Position numbers and translations under genes: made by a program. DNA of 64,000 nt from Rhizophagus irregularis (Eukaryota > Glomeromycota > Glomeromycetes > Glomerales > Glomeraceae): assembly GCF_026210795.1 (NCBI RefSeq), contig NC_089431.1:4402001-4466000 (forward strand). The letters are read 5' to 3'. A model generated the notes under the pieces. That model had not been told where the DNA came from, ran no database searches, and saw only the letters and a list, made by a program, of their open reading frames with translations. This document shows, in pieces, positions 24,521 through 35,956 of the stretch (the first letter of the stretch is position 1; each line of letters opens with the position of its first letter).

Positions 24521-25134
24521 CTAGTATAATATAAAGTTGTAACTAAAACCAAGAGATTCCAAGTTATTCATCCAAACAAATCCTCGTCGTAATGTGTGGG
24601 AAAACGGTGTATACATTTGTTTACTTGTGTACATGTTGTTGCGAATAATCAAGATGATACCAAGTGCTTTAAAAGGCGAAGCCGTTCCAAAAAAATCCGA
24701 GTGGAGGAAAATTAAAGAAATGATGGCATATTTACTACCATTCCACACCAGATACTAAAAGTAAAGCGATAACCGGCACGATAACTGAATTATAAATGTT
24801 AGTTTAAATATATTGATAAGCATAAATGTTTATTTATTTGAAGTATTTAAATTAAACTTATAAATAATTGTCTTACCTTGCTGAAAAATTCATTAGTATC
24901 TAAACATTTTAATACAAAACTTTTATAAGAGTCCCTTTTCCATTCCTCATTAATGTATAATAATGGACCATTCTTCCATATTGCCGAGCATAAAATAACA
25001 GTACACGAAAAAAATATAAAAAACTTTTCTAAATATCTTGGCGAATGTTTACTGCTGATGATATTGATCTCTGGGTACATTATAATTATTATTTCCCTTA
25101 ATAAATAATATTTATCATTCAAGATCGAGTACAC
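24521..25134 (-). pseudogene. kinase N-lobe relic
   Basis: In 24893-25134 (-) the frame contains SAIWKNGPLLYINEEWKR and then FVLKCLDTNEFF, which match the glycine-loop to VALK-lysine region of the kinase family seen elsewhere in this window (compare IYKATWVDGP and VVLKKI). The glycine-rich loop itself is destroyed (FFSCTVILC). A GTAAGA donor follows at 24892, and a possible acceptor leads to an open stretch at 24521-24755 that does not resemble the rest of a kinase. No HRD or DFG follows. I read this as a truncated, decayed kinase. Confidence 0.55.
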
Positions 25135-25265
25135 TTGAATGAATTTACTAAATTACCGCACCTCAGCGACTGGCCATGACCAATTAATTAGTTGTACAAC
25201 GTCGAGTCAATTTCAAGATATAATGGGACCGTTATTCCTGAAGAATGAGTCAATATGTTTAATTA

Positions 25266-25625
25266 ATAATATCAAGAAAGAGATGTTTTGAAATTATGTA
25301 AATTAAATATTGACCTTCCGATATCTATCCCCAATAATAATAAATAAACATTTAAAAAACTTGCAAAAGCTCTTAAAACCCATTCCGCTTTTGAAATATT
25401 GCAAGTATATATTATATCAAATGAGTTTCCAATGAAGATGATGCCACCAAATTTCTTGCCGACTTTCGTTCGCGTTGTCTTAAAGTGATAATTACTAATC
25501 TACAAGAAATTAAAAATCGTCTTTTGGAAACATATTCATTGAATGAATTCTTTAAACATGAATTTCAAAAAAAAATATCTGGCGTCACATCAATAAATGA
25601 ATTATACAGTGAGTCATACATGTAA
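25266..25625 (+). pseudogene. decayed coding region, family not recognised
   Basis: Translating the plus strand gives QERDVLKLCKLNIDLPISIP, an in-frame stop, then FKKLAKALKTHSAFEILQVY. After one frame change it reads DDATKFLADFRSRCLKVIIT, followed by LQEIKNRLLETYSLNEFF and QKKISGVTSINELY. The charged, helix-like composition stands out from the AT-rich flanks. The stop and frameshift mark it as broken. I cannot name the family. Confidence 0.45.
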
Positions 25626-26139
25626 ATTTAATAAAATTAAATCTCGTCATACAAAAAATTTTTTTTATTATGGATAAAATTATGTGAGAACATATTATAA
25701 ACTGCATTTTTTAATAATTAACTATTTCTTTTGATCTCAATACGCAGCACTTGTTTTTTTATAAATATGACTCATTATTAAACATACGTATATTGTTTTT
25801 TATTAGGTCTAAAAAAAAAGTCAAAATGACGTGATCTTTCCATAAAAAAAAAATGACTAATATTGCTGATGCTACTGATGCTAAGCTATCAGATAATACT
25901 AGTCTGACTTTTAACAGATTATCTAGATTATCTAAAAACGCGTGATATTTTCGATAACTACAATAACTATTGATTAATCATTGACGCGTTTTGTAAATAA
26001 TTATGTAATTATAACGCCAACGCCAACTTTCATAAGCTTATGGGAAAAAATGATGTAATATTGTAACCAAACTCCCTAAAGAAGTATAACAAGATTATTA
26101 GTCACTATATATCTGAAAGGGTTTTTTAAAAGTATATAT
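25626..26139. other. intergenic, nothing identified
   Basis: AT-rich spacer with a short GATGCTACTGATGCTAAG direct repeat near 25866. No gene seen. Confidence 0.4.
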
Positions 26140-26315
26140 ATACCCTCACTCTTTTTTTTTAAAAAAAAATACACCCTTCTCTCACTTCTTTTTTTTTAAA
26201 AAAAATACACCCTTCTTTCTTTCTTTAAAAAATATGCCCTTTCTTTTTTTTATAAAATACACCTTCTCTTTCTTTAAAATTACACACTTCTTTCCTTCTT
26301 TAAAATACACATTAT
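26140..26315. repeat. degenerate pyrimidine-rich tandem repeat
   Basis: About six diverged copies of a roughly 28-35 base unit, ACACCCTTCTTTCTTTCTTT followed by AAAAAAAT. It lies just before the 354-base array. Confidence 0.6.
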
Positions 26316-26397
26316 ATTATGTATTTTATTATTTTACTCTTTAAAAAATTATTAACTTTGGAAGTTTAGCATTACTGAAGTTGAAAATAAAAAAATA

Positions 26398-28125
26398 ATC
26401 TTTATTTATTAAGGTAAGCTTGCGCTCCCTGCTTGCATAGTTTTAATGATACTGGTTTACGGATAAAAAAAGCTGAGGAGTAAGATATAAGAGAAACTGG
26501 CTTTCCCTTAAGAGGGTTAGCCTATGTACCTGGCTCTTATGGTTGGTGTCATGATATCAGTGGTTTGCCATAGGATTATACAGTGTATTGTTCTAGGGTG
26601 AACCACTGGTAGCATGATATTGACACTTTTCTGGAAGCTTTTTTTTATGGAGTATGGTGCAAATCATACTAACGTTTTTTTTTATCTTGTTTAGATTATT
26701 TTAGGTCTTTATGTGGAATAAATCAATGACTTTTAATATAAGATAACATACATCTTTATTTATTAAGGTAAGCTTGCGCTCCCTGCTTGCATAGTTTTAA
26801 TGATACTGGTTTACGGATAAAAAAAGCTGAGGAGTAAGATATAAGAGAAACTGGCTTTCCCTTAAGAGGGTTAGCCTATGTACCTGGCTCTTATGGTTGG
26901 TATCATGATATCAGTGGTTTGCCATAGGATTATACAGTGTATTGTTCTAGGGTGAACCACTGGTAGCATGATATTGACACTTTTCTGGAAGCTTTTTTTT
27001 ATGGAGTATGGTGCAAATCATACTAACGTTTTTTTTTATCTTGTTTAGATTATTTTAGGTCTTTATGTGGAATAAATCAATGACTTTTAATATAAGATAA
27101 CATACATCTTTATTTATTAAGGTAAGCTTGCGCTCCCTGCTTGCATAGTTTTAATGATACTGGTTTACGGATAAAAAAAGCTGAGGAGTAAGATATAAGA
27201 GAAACTGGCTTTCCCTTAAGAGGGTTAGCCTATGTACCTGGCTCTTATGGTTGGTGTCATGATATCAGTGGTTTGCCATAGGATTATACAGTGTATTGTT
27301 CTAGGGTGAACCACTGGTAGCATGATATTGACACTTTTCTGGAAGCTTTTTTTTATGGAGTATGGTGCAAATCATACTAACGTTTTTTTTATCTTGTTTA
27401 GATTATTTTAGGTCTTTATATGGAATAAATCAATGACTTCTAATATAAGATAACATACTTCTTTATTTATTAAGGTAAGCTTGCGCTCCCTGCTTGCATA
27501 GTTTTAATGATACTGGTTTACGGATAAAAAAAGCTGAGGAGTAAGATATAAGAGAAACTGGCTTTCCCTTAAGAGGGTTAGCCTATGTACCTGGCTCTTA
27601 TGGTTGGTGTCATGATATCAGTGATTTGCCATAGGATTATACAGTGTATTGTTCTAGGGTGAACCACTGGTAGAATGATATTGACACTTTTCTGGAAGCT
27701 TTTTTTTATGGAGTATGGTGCAAATCATACTAACGTTTTTTTTATCTTGTTTAGATTATTTTAGGTCTTTATATGGAATAAATCAATGACTTCTAATATA
27801 AGATAACATACTTCTTTATTTATTAAGGTAAGCTTGCGCTCCCTGCTTGCATAGTTTTAATGATACTGGTTTACGGATAAAAAAAGCTGAGGAGTAAGAT
27901 ATAAGAGAAACTGGCTTCCCCTTAAGAGGGTTAGCCTATGTACCTGGCTCTTATGGTTGGTGTCATGATATCAGTGGTTTGCCATAGGATTATACAGTGT
28001 ATTGTACTAGTTCTAGGGTGAACTATTGGTAGCATGATATTGACACTTTTCTGGAAGCTTTTTTTTATGGAGTATGGTGCAAATCATACTAACGTTTTTT
28101 TTATCTTGTTTAGATTATTTTAGGT
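26398..28125 (+). repeat. 354-base tandem array, 4.9 copies
   Basis: Units begin at about 26398, 26752, 27106, 27459 and 27812, measured by the conserved GGTAAGCTTGCGCTCCCTGC (26413, 26767, 27121, 27474, 27827), a period of 353-354. Copies differ at only a few sites each, so the amplification is recent or is homogenised. The unit is distinctly richer in G and C than its surroundings. Each unit contains a hairpin GGCT-CCCT/AGGG-AGCC (26499-26522 in copy 1), a second pairing CAGTGGTT with AACCACTG (26558-26565 with 26601-26608), and two T8-T10 runs. There is no sustained ORF. It is possibly a satellite or a tandem non-coding RNA gene; no known RNA family is recognised. Confidence 0.95.
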
Positions 28126-29483
28126 TTATTACAGTACGAATATATAATATACACAGTAAACGCAATAGAAAAATAATAAGGAATATAATGAATATAATTG
28201 GATTACGGGTCATTGCAAAATTGGTAAAGTATTATTCTAATTATGAGCCCCAAATATTGTGCTGTAGTCAAACAAAAATCTCAACAAATTGTCTATGATC
28301 AAATAAAATTCATTACTATTTTGTCAAAACTTTATTTTTCTATGCACTCCTTGGTTTTTACTAATAATTTTTTGATAATGTTTGTTTCGTTAATTTGCAA
28401 TTTCTTGTATTACTTTTTTAGAATAAGTGGCTGCACGAACTGCATGGTAAATCATGATATAGTTGATCAATAACTTTTTTCGTTTGTTCTTAAAAAATTT
28501 TAAGAATTTTATATTTGCTGTCATAACAACTATTATACTCAAATTAAGCACTCTCGTTAATTTCAAACACATAGCATCTGATCGCATTTAATATACTGTA
28601 CAATTTATTTCTACAGTACATTCAATCTCAGTCAAATGGTCTTAGAGGAGAGTCCATGCTTAAAAAAATAAGTATGAAAATTCGATATCATTAGAACCAT
28701 GTTGAGAGATAATAATGATAGTTTAAAAATAGTATATCGTAATTAAAAATATATTTGTTCACCATACATAAAGTATAATAAATTTGAATATTTTTTTTTT
28801 TTTGCACAGCGTAATATTTTTATAGCATAAACCCATTAATTATAAATTTATAAAAATTATTTTTTACTTGAAATAATTTAATAATTTGTTTGTATAAAAT
28901 ACGTTTGGCGTAATTGACAATTAATAATTACGTTATATATCACATATTTATAAATTAACTATTCCTTTTTCAGACTTCAAAAAAAAAAAATCAAATCATT
29001 AAAATTTTCTTCCAAACTTTTAATATATATATTCTTTTAATAGAAATTTTTTCTTGAAATATAAAATATATCTCCAAGAATTATTATGAAAGAATTTAAT
29101 ATTATTTTATTGTTTAATTATTATCGGTATTTTAAGATCGGTTAATATTGTTGTAGGTTTGTGAAACTTTAACGTAACACAATGCAAGTCCCATTTTGAT
29201 AAGTTCTAAGAATTCTGTACGGAATGTACAATAAAAATCGAAATGTCATTTGGAAACATACTTTAACCATATTAGGCATTAAAAAAATCAATTTTATAAA
29301 CAATGTAGGATCCATTTTGTATCAAAACATTAGAAACTTCTATCGGGTATTATACGCAGATTTTTTTTTAATTTTGTAAAAGAATTCATTGTTCAATTTT
29401 TTATTATAAAAACGTATATATATAGAAGCTGTTTCTTTTAAATATATTCAAAAATAAACAAATAAATTAATAGATAAAAAATT
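28126..29483. other. intergenic upstream of a kinase gene
   Basis: Contains only weak overlapping short ORFs (28074-28587 on both strands) without protein-like composition, and A/T-rich DNA. The promoter of the kinase at 29484 should lie at its right end. Confidence 0.4.
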
Positions 29484-31325
29484 ATGAACCAATTAACAAA
29501 TCATAATCATAAAATTGACTTTTTAACATCAAATGATACATCTTCATTTCAACCAACGCAAACTATAGTCAAATCAAAGTATAAAAAAGAGAAATGTAAT
29601 GAATGTAATAAAAGAAGGTCACGTTTAGATGAAACTCACCAGATTTGTCACGTTTGTTACAAAATGAAGACATTATTTAAACCGAGTGGAAACAAAATTA
29701 TCGATGATTTCATCAGATTTACACAAGTCAATTTGGTCAGGAAGGAAGGAAAATTGGAGTTTGTTCCCTATGAACAATTCAAAAATATAGAATTTATTGC
29801 TGAGGGAGGATTTAGCAAAATTTATAAAGCAACTTGGGTTGATGGTCCGATTAATTGGGATAATGTTGAACGTAAGAGTGATAATATTTCTCGCAAACCT
29901 AATTATACAGTAGTTCTCAAAAAAATCAATGATTCTAAAAACATTACGTCTAAGGAATTGAATGAGGTAACGTAAAATAATATGTTAAAATAAATCGTAG
30001 ATAATTAATAACATAACTTTTTTTTATTTTAGCTTAAGGTATATTATGATTTTTACACAAATTGGAATTCACAGCATAACAATTATCAGGTTAAGCGTAG
30101 AAGTAATAAGATATCTTACCAAGAAATTCCGCTTAATAGTTACATTTGTAATTATTTTGGTATTACTCAAGATGTGAATACACAAGATTTTATGATTATT
30201 ATGCAATATTATGAATTAGGTAATTTAATACATTACCTAAGTAATGATTTTTATAACATTAAATGGTCTAATAAATTACATGATTTAACATGTATCGCGA
30301 ATGGACTTATTAATATCCATAGTGTAAATATTATTCACAGAGATTTACATAGTGGAAATATTTTTTTTACAAGTAACCCGTCGTATAATGTAGTAATAGG
30401 TGATTTAGGGTTAAGTAAATCTGCTACTGAATCTACAGATGATAATAATGTGAAATATGGTATTATTACTTATATGGCACCAGAGATTTTTCAAGGACAA
30501 AAATATACTAAAGCTTCTGATATATATAGTTTTGGAATGATCATGTGGGAGTTTATGACAGGTAGAAGACCTTTTTGGGATGAACATCATGATACAAACC
30601 TTATAACTAAAATACGTGATGGATTGCGACCACCAATCGTAACAAATGCACCTGAAGGATATATTGAATTAATGAAAGAATGTTGGAATTCTGATCCATG
30701 TAAAAGACCGACAGCCAATGATATATATAAAAGAATTTGTATATTGGTTAGAAATGAAGAACAAAATAGTAAAAATCAGAATCCAACTAAAATTATAGAA
30801 TCATCAGATATTGGACCTGTACCAAAATATAATCCAGGTGCCATTTATAAGAGCAGGCCTTTAAGTGGTATGATTAATTCTGCAATGTCTTTAAGGAGTT
30901 CAAGAAGTCAATCTATTAACTTAGAAAAAGTCAAACGAAAATTTGAAGATAATAATGATGATGGTATGATTTTATTTACAATTTTATAATAAGATTTTAG
31001 GATGTCAATATTTATTAATTAAAATTTATTTAGGTCAAAGTATTAAAAGAAAAAAATTGTATGAAAATGAAAATAATGGTAATAATTTTTTTTTGATAAT
31101 ATATCAATTTCATAACTTGATTTAATTAAAATTAACGTATAATTTTTCATTTTTCTTTAGATTATTTTACAAAATTCATCGAATTAGATATTGATATGAA
31201 ATTAAGTACTGATGGTATGTAAATATATACTGACTATAGTAATTTTTTAATATTAAATTTTAACCTAACGTTCTTAATTTATATTTGCAGAATATATTAC
31301 CCAGGAATATGATTTTGATATCTAA
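29484..31325 (+). CDS. divergent protein kinase with zinc-ribbon-like N-terminus (five exons)
   Basis: join(29484..29966, 30033..30963, 31034..31078, 31161..31214, 31291..31325), 1548 bases, 515 residues. An N-terminal CNEC (residues 38-41) and CHVC (55-58) pair looks zinc-binding. Kinase motifs: glycine loop AEGGFSKIYKA (about 107-117), VVLKK lysine at about 146, HRDLHSGNI from 263, DLG at 285-287, APE at 310-312, and a C-lobe with WEFMTGRRPFWD. After the kinase domain comes a Ser/Arg-rich stretch (SLRSSRSQSINLEKVKRKFE), then three tiny exons of 45, 54 and 35 bases joined at phase 1, ending YITQEYDFDI. Retaining the first tail intron would end the protein early with MILFTIL. It is paralogous to 45660-47525 (-), with every intron in the same place. 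Substrate unknown. Confidence 0.9.
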
Positions 31326-32491
31326 TTTTAATTTTTTAAATGTTTATAGAAAGTTTAATTTTTTATTTATCATAAATAATGGATCAGAAACATATTATAT
31401 TATCAATAAATTATTTTTTTTACTCTATGAAAATGATTGTTATCATTTAGTCTTATTTAGTGTATAATTACTAAATTTTTAAGAAAAGCGTGTCAATCCA
31501 TTTGACGCTACTTCCAAATGACTAAGGCATGTGAGGGAGAATCTATATTTTATAAACTGTAAAATCGTTAAAATCCCACCTTCTCGTTGATATTTGAAGA
31601 AACATTATGTAAATTTTTCTTTATTCTAGACACAGATTCTGAAATCACTGATTTATCTGTATTTTAGAAACGTCATCGCAATTTGTATTCATTTATTTTA
31701 TATTTGTTTTATTTATTTTATTTATGTAAAGCAGGAAAATTACAATGAAAAGTCACTACACAATTCCAAAGAATAAAAGAAGCGGGCAACATAAAACTTC
31801 ATCCAAACCATAACGGAGCGGACCCTCACTAGAGAAATCCATCTTTCCCAGAACCCAGTACGGAACAGCGGGGAGCAAATTGTATTAATTTGCGTCGCCG
31901 TATTAGAACCGTATCGTTACAAATCACGTGTCTGCGTGACTTTGGTCACGCACTTATTGTTCGATTCAGAAAAGTTGAACAGATGTAATATTTCAATAAA
32001 TTTTATTGGTCCGTATATCCTTGAAAAAAATTTCTCAATGTTTTTCAAAAAAGACTTTATCTCATAACAAATCGAAGAAATATTTAAAAACTTGAAATTT
32101 TTTATAAAAACATCATCGCATGCGTTTCTTTTTTTTTTGCTGTCCCGCTTTTGATACTTAAATTCGATTTATACTTAAAATAGAAAATAGATTCATTTGG
32201 TTCATATAATGAAATATATTTAATTTTTAACACTTGTAAATACTCAATTTAGAATGATATTTGGCGTTATCGAAATTTACTGCAAGCGCAGCACCTGACT
32301 CATCTTTATTTACTTAAATATAAGCGTAACTACATGCCATTATTTTATCAATAATGAAAATAATAAAAAGTAAAATAAAATACACAATAAAAAATAAAGG
32401 TATAAAATAATAAGCAATATAGTGAACTATAAATAAGAAAAAAAATAATTGTTAATAACATACAGTATATATTATGAAATTTACAAATTTT
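31326..32491. other. intergenic with a GC-richer relic at about 31740-31935
   Basis: At 31740-31935 composition rises to near-balanced. The minus strand reads LPAVPYWVLGKMDFSSEGPL with no start, possibly a transposon coding scrap I cannot assign. The rest is AT-rich, with no gene. Confidence 0.35.
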
Positions 32492-33166
32492 CTAGATTTC
32501 ATGAACATTATAATTATTGTCATAAAATTCAAAATTTTGAGGACTAGTTAAAATTTCACTATTTTCAGAAAAGTTAACTGCAGCAGGAACATTCACTTGT
32601 TGAGGACAAAAACTATTTGATAAAATATTTTGTTCATTCATAAAATTTAATTCATTATTATCATAATGACAGTCAATTTCTGTAGCAGTTGATATGTGAG
32701 AAGTGACTAATTGACGTTCATTCAAATAAGGATGAGTTCGATAATCACGGTTTCGGTTTATACGGTTTATACGACGAGGCATAGAATGTTGTTGTTGTGT
32801 GTTAAGAAATTGTTTCAATTGATTTAAATGATTCTTTAATTCATATAATTGTTCAAGTTGTCTTTTAGCATTTTCTTCAAATATCAAAATAGAATTAGAA
32901 ATTCTTTGAAATTTTTGATACATAAATGGAACATTTTTTTGTTGAGAAATCGTACGAGATGTTGATTGAAATTTTGGCGTAACATAATGTGTTAAAGGAA
33001 CAGAAACAGTATGTTCGTTTTCGTGAAAAGAATCATTAAAGAAGTTTGGATTAGTTGTAACAATATTGTCGTTATTATTATTATTTTCAAAAGGACTTGA
33101 AATAAGTTCGGTCAAATTTTCATTATAACCTTGGAAATTTTGAGAATCTTGAGAAAAATGTGTCAT
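32492..33166 (-). CDS. Asn/Gln-rich hypothetical protein with a short coiled coil
   Basis: Single exon, 224 residues, ATG at 33166. Composition is rich in Asn, Gln, Ser and Phe. A predicted coiled-coil or helical stretch lies at about residues 85-125 (FEENAKRQLEQLYELKNHLN), followed by a basic patch PRRINRINRNRDYR. The low-complexity flanks look intrinsically disordered. This layout occurs in fungal transcription-associated proteins, but no DNA-binding domain is visible, so I assign no function. The ORF is long for this base composition and has protein-like codon choice, which supports it being real. Confidence 0.7.
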   Translation of the reverse strand: MTHFSQDSQNFQGYNENLTELISSPFENNNNNDNIVTTNPNFFNDSFHENEHTVSVPLTHYVTPKFQSTSRTISQQKNVPFMYQKFQRISNSILIFEENAKRQLEQLYELKNHLNQLKQFLNTQQQHSMPRRINRINRNRDYRTHPYLNERQLVTSHISTATEIDCHYDNNELNFMNEQNILSNSFCPQQVNVPAAVNFSENSEILTSPQNFEFYDNNYNVHEI

Positions 33167-34817
33167 GATTATTATAAATTATTATAAATTTTTTTTTTGT
33201 TTCTTTTAAAAAAAAAAGTACAAATTTTACGAGTTTAAGAAATGTAAAAAGAAATGTAATTTTGTTTTTAATGTAATTTTTTTTTTTATGGGTGGGTCAG
33301 AGACGTTTTTTATCAGTGGTTTTTATATTTGTTTTTTCAATGTCGGGTATTTATGGAATAAAGGTATTTTAGTTAATTAACCCTAGTTAATTAACGTCCT
33401 TATGATCGTCATACTGTATAGTTAACGGTTAATTTAACAAAATGATCGACAAACTAACCTAATTGACAGTAAAAAAGAATATGAAATCTTGGCATTCGTT
33501 GTTAGTATGATGCAATATTCTACAACAAATTCAAGATCCGCATATTCGTCAAGTTTTGAAATTATTGAAAAAAATTTAATATTAAACTCTCATCCTTTGG
33601 AAATCTCTAAAATCTCTATAATTTGGTTAATTATCCCGTTAAATAACTATATTAACCAAAATCACACTAAATTAGTAATGTGATACACAAATCAAACAGG
33701 GCATATGTAATAGTTGTCAGATACAAAGCGAAATATTAAATCCCGAATGATCATCCAGGGTAATGTTACGAAATTCAATAATCCCGGATGATCACCTGGA
33801 TACATCCAGGGTAAAAATACTCCAAATCGGATTTTTGAAAAGTATGGCGCTTCAAGCCTCTTCATGTAACCACCCTTCATAATCGGGTGATAAAATAATC
33901 ACAGGATTTTTACTGAGCATAAAAGAGCCATAATAATTGGATATTCGGACAGATTACCAGTAATGAACAACAGAAAAAATTTAATAATAACACAGTAAAT
34001 TTAACAAAGAAAAATTATTGGGAGCACCGATTAATAAACGGGCATATGTTGCCAAATAGGATTATGCAGACGTTCTAGTTTTATTAGGCATAACAAAGTA
34101 TGTAAATAGTAAAAGTACATACATATAAGTAATAAAAAGCTTTAGAAAGCAATGAATGAACACGGGGGTAACGATGATTATATATTGTAGATCACGTGAA
34201 CTGAAGTTGGCTGGTTCTGGTATGCTATGATCATATTGATATATTTATTTTATAATTTAACTATATTGTAATGATCAAATAAATAATCGAATATTAAAAA
34301 TATATATAAATTCTGTTAAAAAACTTTCAAATAATCTTAACGACATAAGTAAAGGCGTTTTTAATCGTTTAATAATTTTTTTTAGTACAAAGTAAATCGT
34401 CTGTGCGATCAATTTGAAATATCGATTTTTACTTTTTTTTTAGAATAAACTCAATGAGGCGTGAAATCAAAAAGAATTTTAAGTTGAAATGAAAGATCAC
34501 TTTCCTTCAAAGAAAGTTTCTCTTGATCAGTGACGGCGATGAATTTGGTCTTCAGAAATTGATTATTCATTTTACAAACTTTTTGATTTAAAAATAAAAA
34601 AAAAACGAGTTGAATAAAACAACATTATACGGTAATTAGAATTATCAAACGAGTCCTCAAAAAATGATTCTTCCCAAAATTTCAAAAATATTCGAATATC
34701 AAGTGAACCAGTTAATTAATATCACGAGATCTCTTTTCAATTTGTTCAAATTGATGATTCGCTCAAAATACAAAGAATGATTTCAATAAAGTGATATTTA
34801 ACTTCTTGAACGATATA
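33167..34817. other. intergenic with degenerate repeats
   Basis: Near 33365-33440, paired GTTAATTAAC-type motifs form a short inverted repeat. At 33735-33815, two copies of CCCGGATGATCA followed by a CATCCAGGGTAA-type block form a short direct and inverted repeat. The open frames at 33489-33880 overlap these repeats and are not convincing. Confidence 0.4.
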
Positions 34818-35002
34818 CAGTCATCCTCCCATATAATCACACCCTTCGGGACCATAAAAAAATGGTGTGACTATAAAAATTATATATGATGTGATTAAAG
34901 GGAAGGTTTTTTAATAAGTTTATTAGTAACTTGGGATTAATGTAAATGTGCTTATAAGGGAGTTGTGATTATACAGGGGGTGACTATATGGGAGGACGAC
35001 TG
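34818..35002. mobile_element. 185-base Tc1/mariner-pogo-like miniature element
   Basis: Terminal inverted repeats CAGTCATCCTCCCATATAAT and, at the right end, ATATGGGAGGACGACTG, with TA on both sides (34816-34817, 35003-35004). TA target duplications and CAGT ends are typical of pogo-like elements. No coding capacity. Confidence 0.8.
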
Positions 35003-35048
35003 TATTCCCTTGATAGAGAAATTTTACTCGAGAAATTTTATATGTATA

Positions 35049-35258
35049 CTAGGACCCCGAAATATATATGTAGAGGTCAGGTCCAGAAGTGGTCCAAAAT
35101 ACGCATTCTTTCAGGGCCGGAATTACGATAATTTCAGCCATTATCTAAATTAGGAAATATTATTTTGGCTGGGATTATCCATAAAAGGAATGATCTACAT
35201 GATTTTTTTGACTCATTATACGCAAACTCGACCTTTTATGTATATTTCGGGGTCCTTG
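35049..35258. mobile_element. 210-base miniature element with CTAGGACCCCGAAATATA ends
   Basis: Ends CTAGGACCCCGAAATATA and TATATTTCGGGGTCCTTG are inverted repeats, flanked by TA on both sides. The interior has TTCAGGGCCGGAATTA and GATCTACATGATTTTTT, shared with a second copy at about 37698-37890. Confidence 0.8.
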
Positions 35259-35464
35259 TATACTAATTTTTTTTGGATCTCAATTTTATATCATCCGAGC
35301 TTCAAATGGTCGAGATTAAAATTTTGATTCAAAAATTAAATTATTTCAAATCAAAATGTCGAATTAATTTTAAAATGAATAATTATGAAGTTTCAAAATA
35401 ATTAAAATAATTAAAATCAAAATCTTCGAAATTAAATTCTTTAAAATTAAGTTATTCAAATTAA

Positions 35465-35640
35465 TTCCTCGTGATCTCGTGATGGATTTAATCCTGATGC
35501 AACAATTTTAAAGTGAACTGAAGAACAGTGACAAGATTCTTGGAGGGCATAATCCAATCATGAATCATTTAAAAAAATGCTAGATATAGTCTAATGATAG
35601 TGAAAATTGTGTTTTAAATCGTATAACGGGTGGGAATAGA
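35465..35640 (+). pseudogene. TLDc-domain relic antisense to the neighbouring BTB-TLDc gene
   Basis: The plus strand encodes SRDGFNPDATIL, then after a frame break NSDKILGGHNPI and SNDSENCVLNR, matching SRDGFNAPRF, DSHEILGGYNPI and TNDSFIFSF of the TLDc genes here. It is short and frameshifted, and is duplicated at 39008-39180. Confidence 0.75.
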
Positions 35641-35956
35641 ATACGTTCTGTCATTTCCGACCCACCGGCCAGGAAGCAATTGTTTAACTATTGTTATTTT
35701 AGGGGATAAATTGACTAGAGAACTGGTGATAGTAAGACATGAAGTAAATTATAAGGTATTTTTTTTTTGAAATAAACGTTATTTTTATTTTTATTTTTAT
35801 TATTTTATTTATTCATTTATTTAGAAAAGAATAAAGACAAAAGTAGAACGAAAACTTCGACTTATATGTCATAATGGTATATTGGAATACTTAATCAAGC
35901 TTAAATTTTTTAGTAATAGAAATTAGACTAAGGAGAACAATCATACTACTAATAAG

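Noticed and set aside
24521-24755. Downstream exon for the kinase relic
   Set aside because: A donor and acceptor pair keeps the frame open, but the 78 residues do not resemble the kinase region that should follow, so I do not count it as part of a working gene.
26476-26500. Hammerhead-ribozyme-like CTGAGGA ... GAAAC in the 354-base unit
   Set aside because: The CTGANGA and GAAA core words are present in order, but the bases between them cannot form stem II and the flanks do not close stems I and III with a cleavage site.
28074-28587. Three short overlapping frames after the tandem array
   Set aside because: The first starts inside the satellite unit, the others overlap on opposite strands, and none has protein-like composition.
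33489-33880. Short frames on both strands
   Set aside because: They overlap direct and inverted CCCGGATGATCA repeats; the apparent coding potential comes from the repeat.
34965-35153. 62-codon plus-strand frame
   Set aside because: It runs from one miniature element into another.
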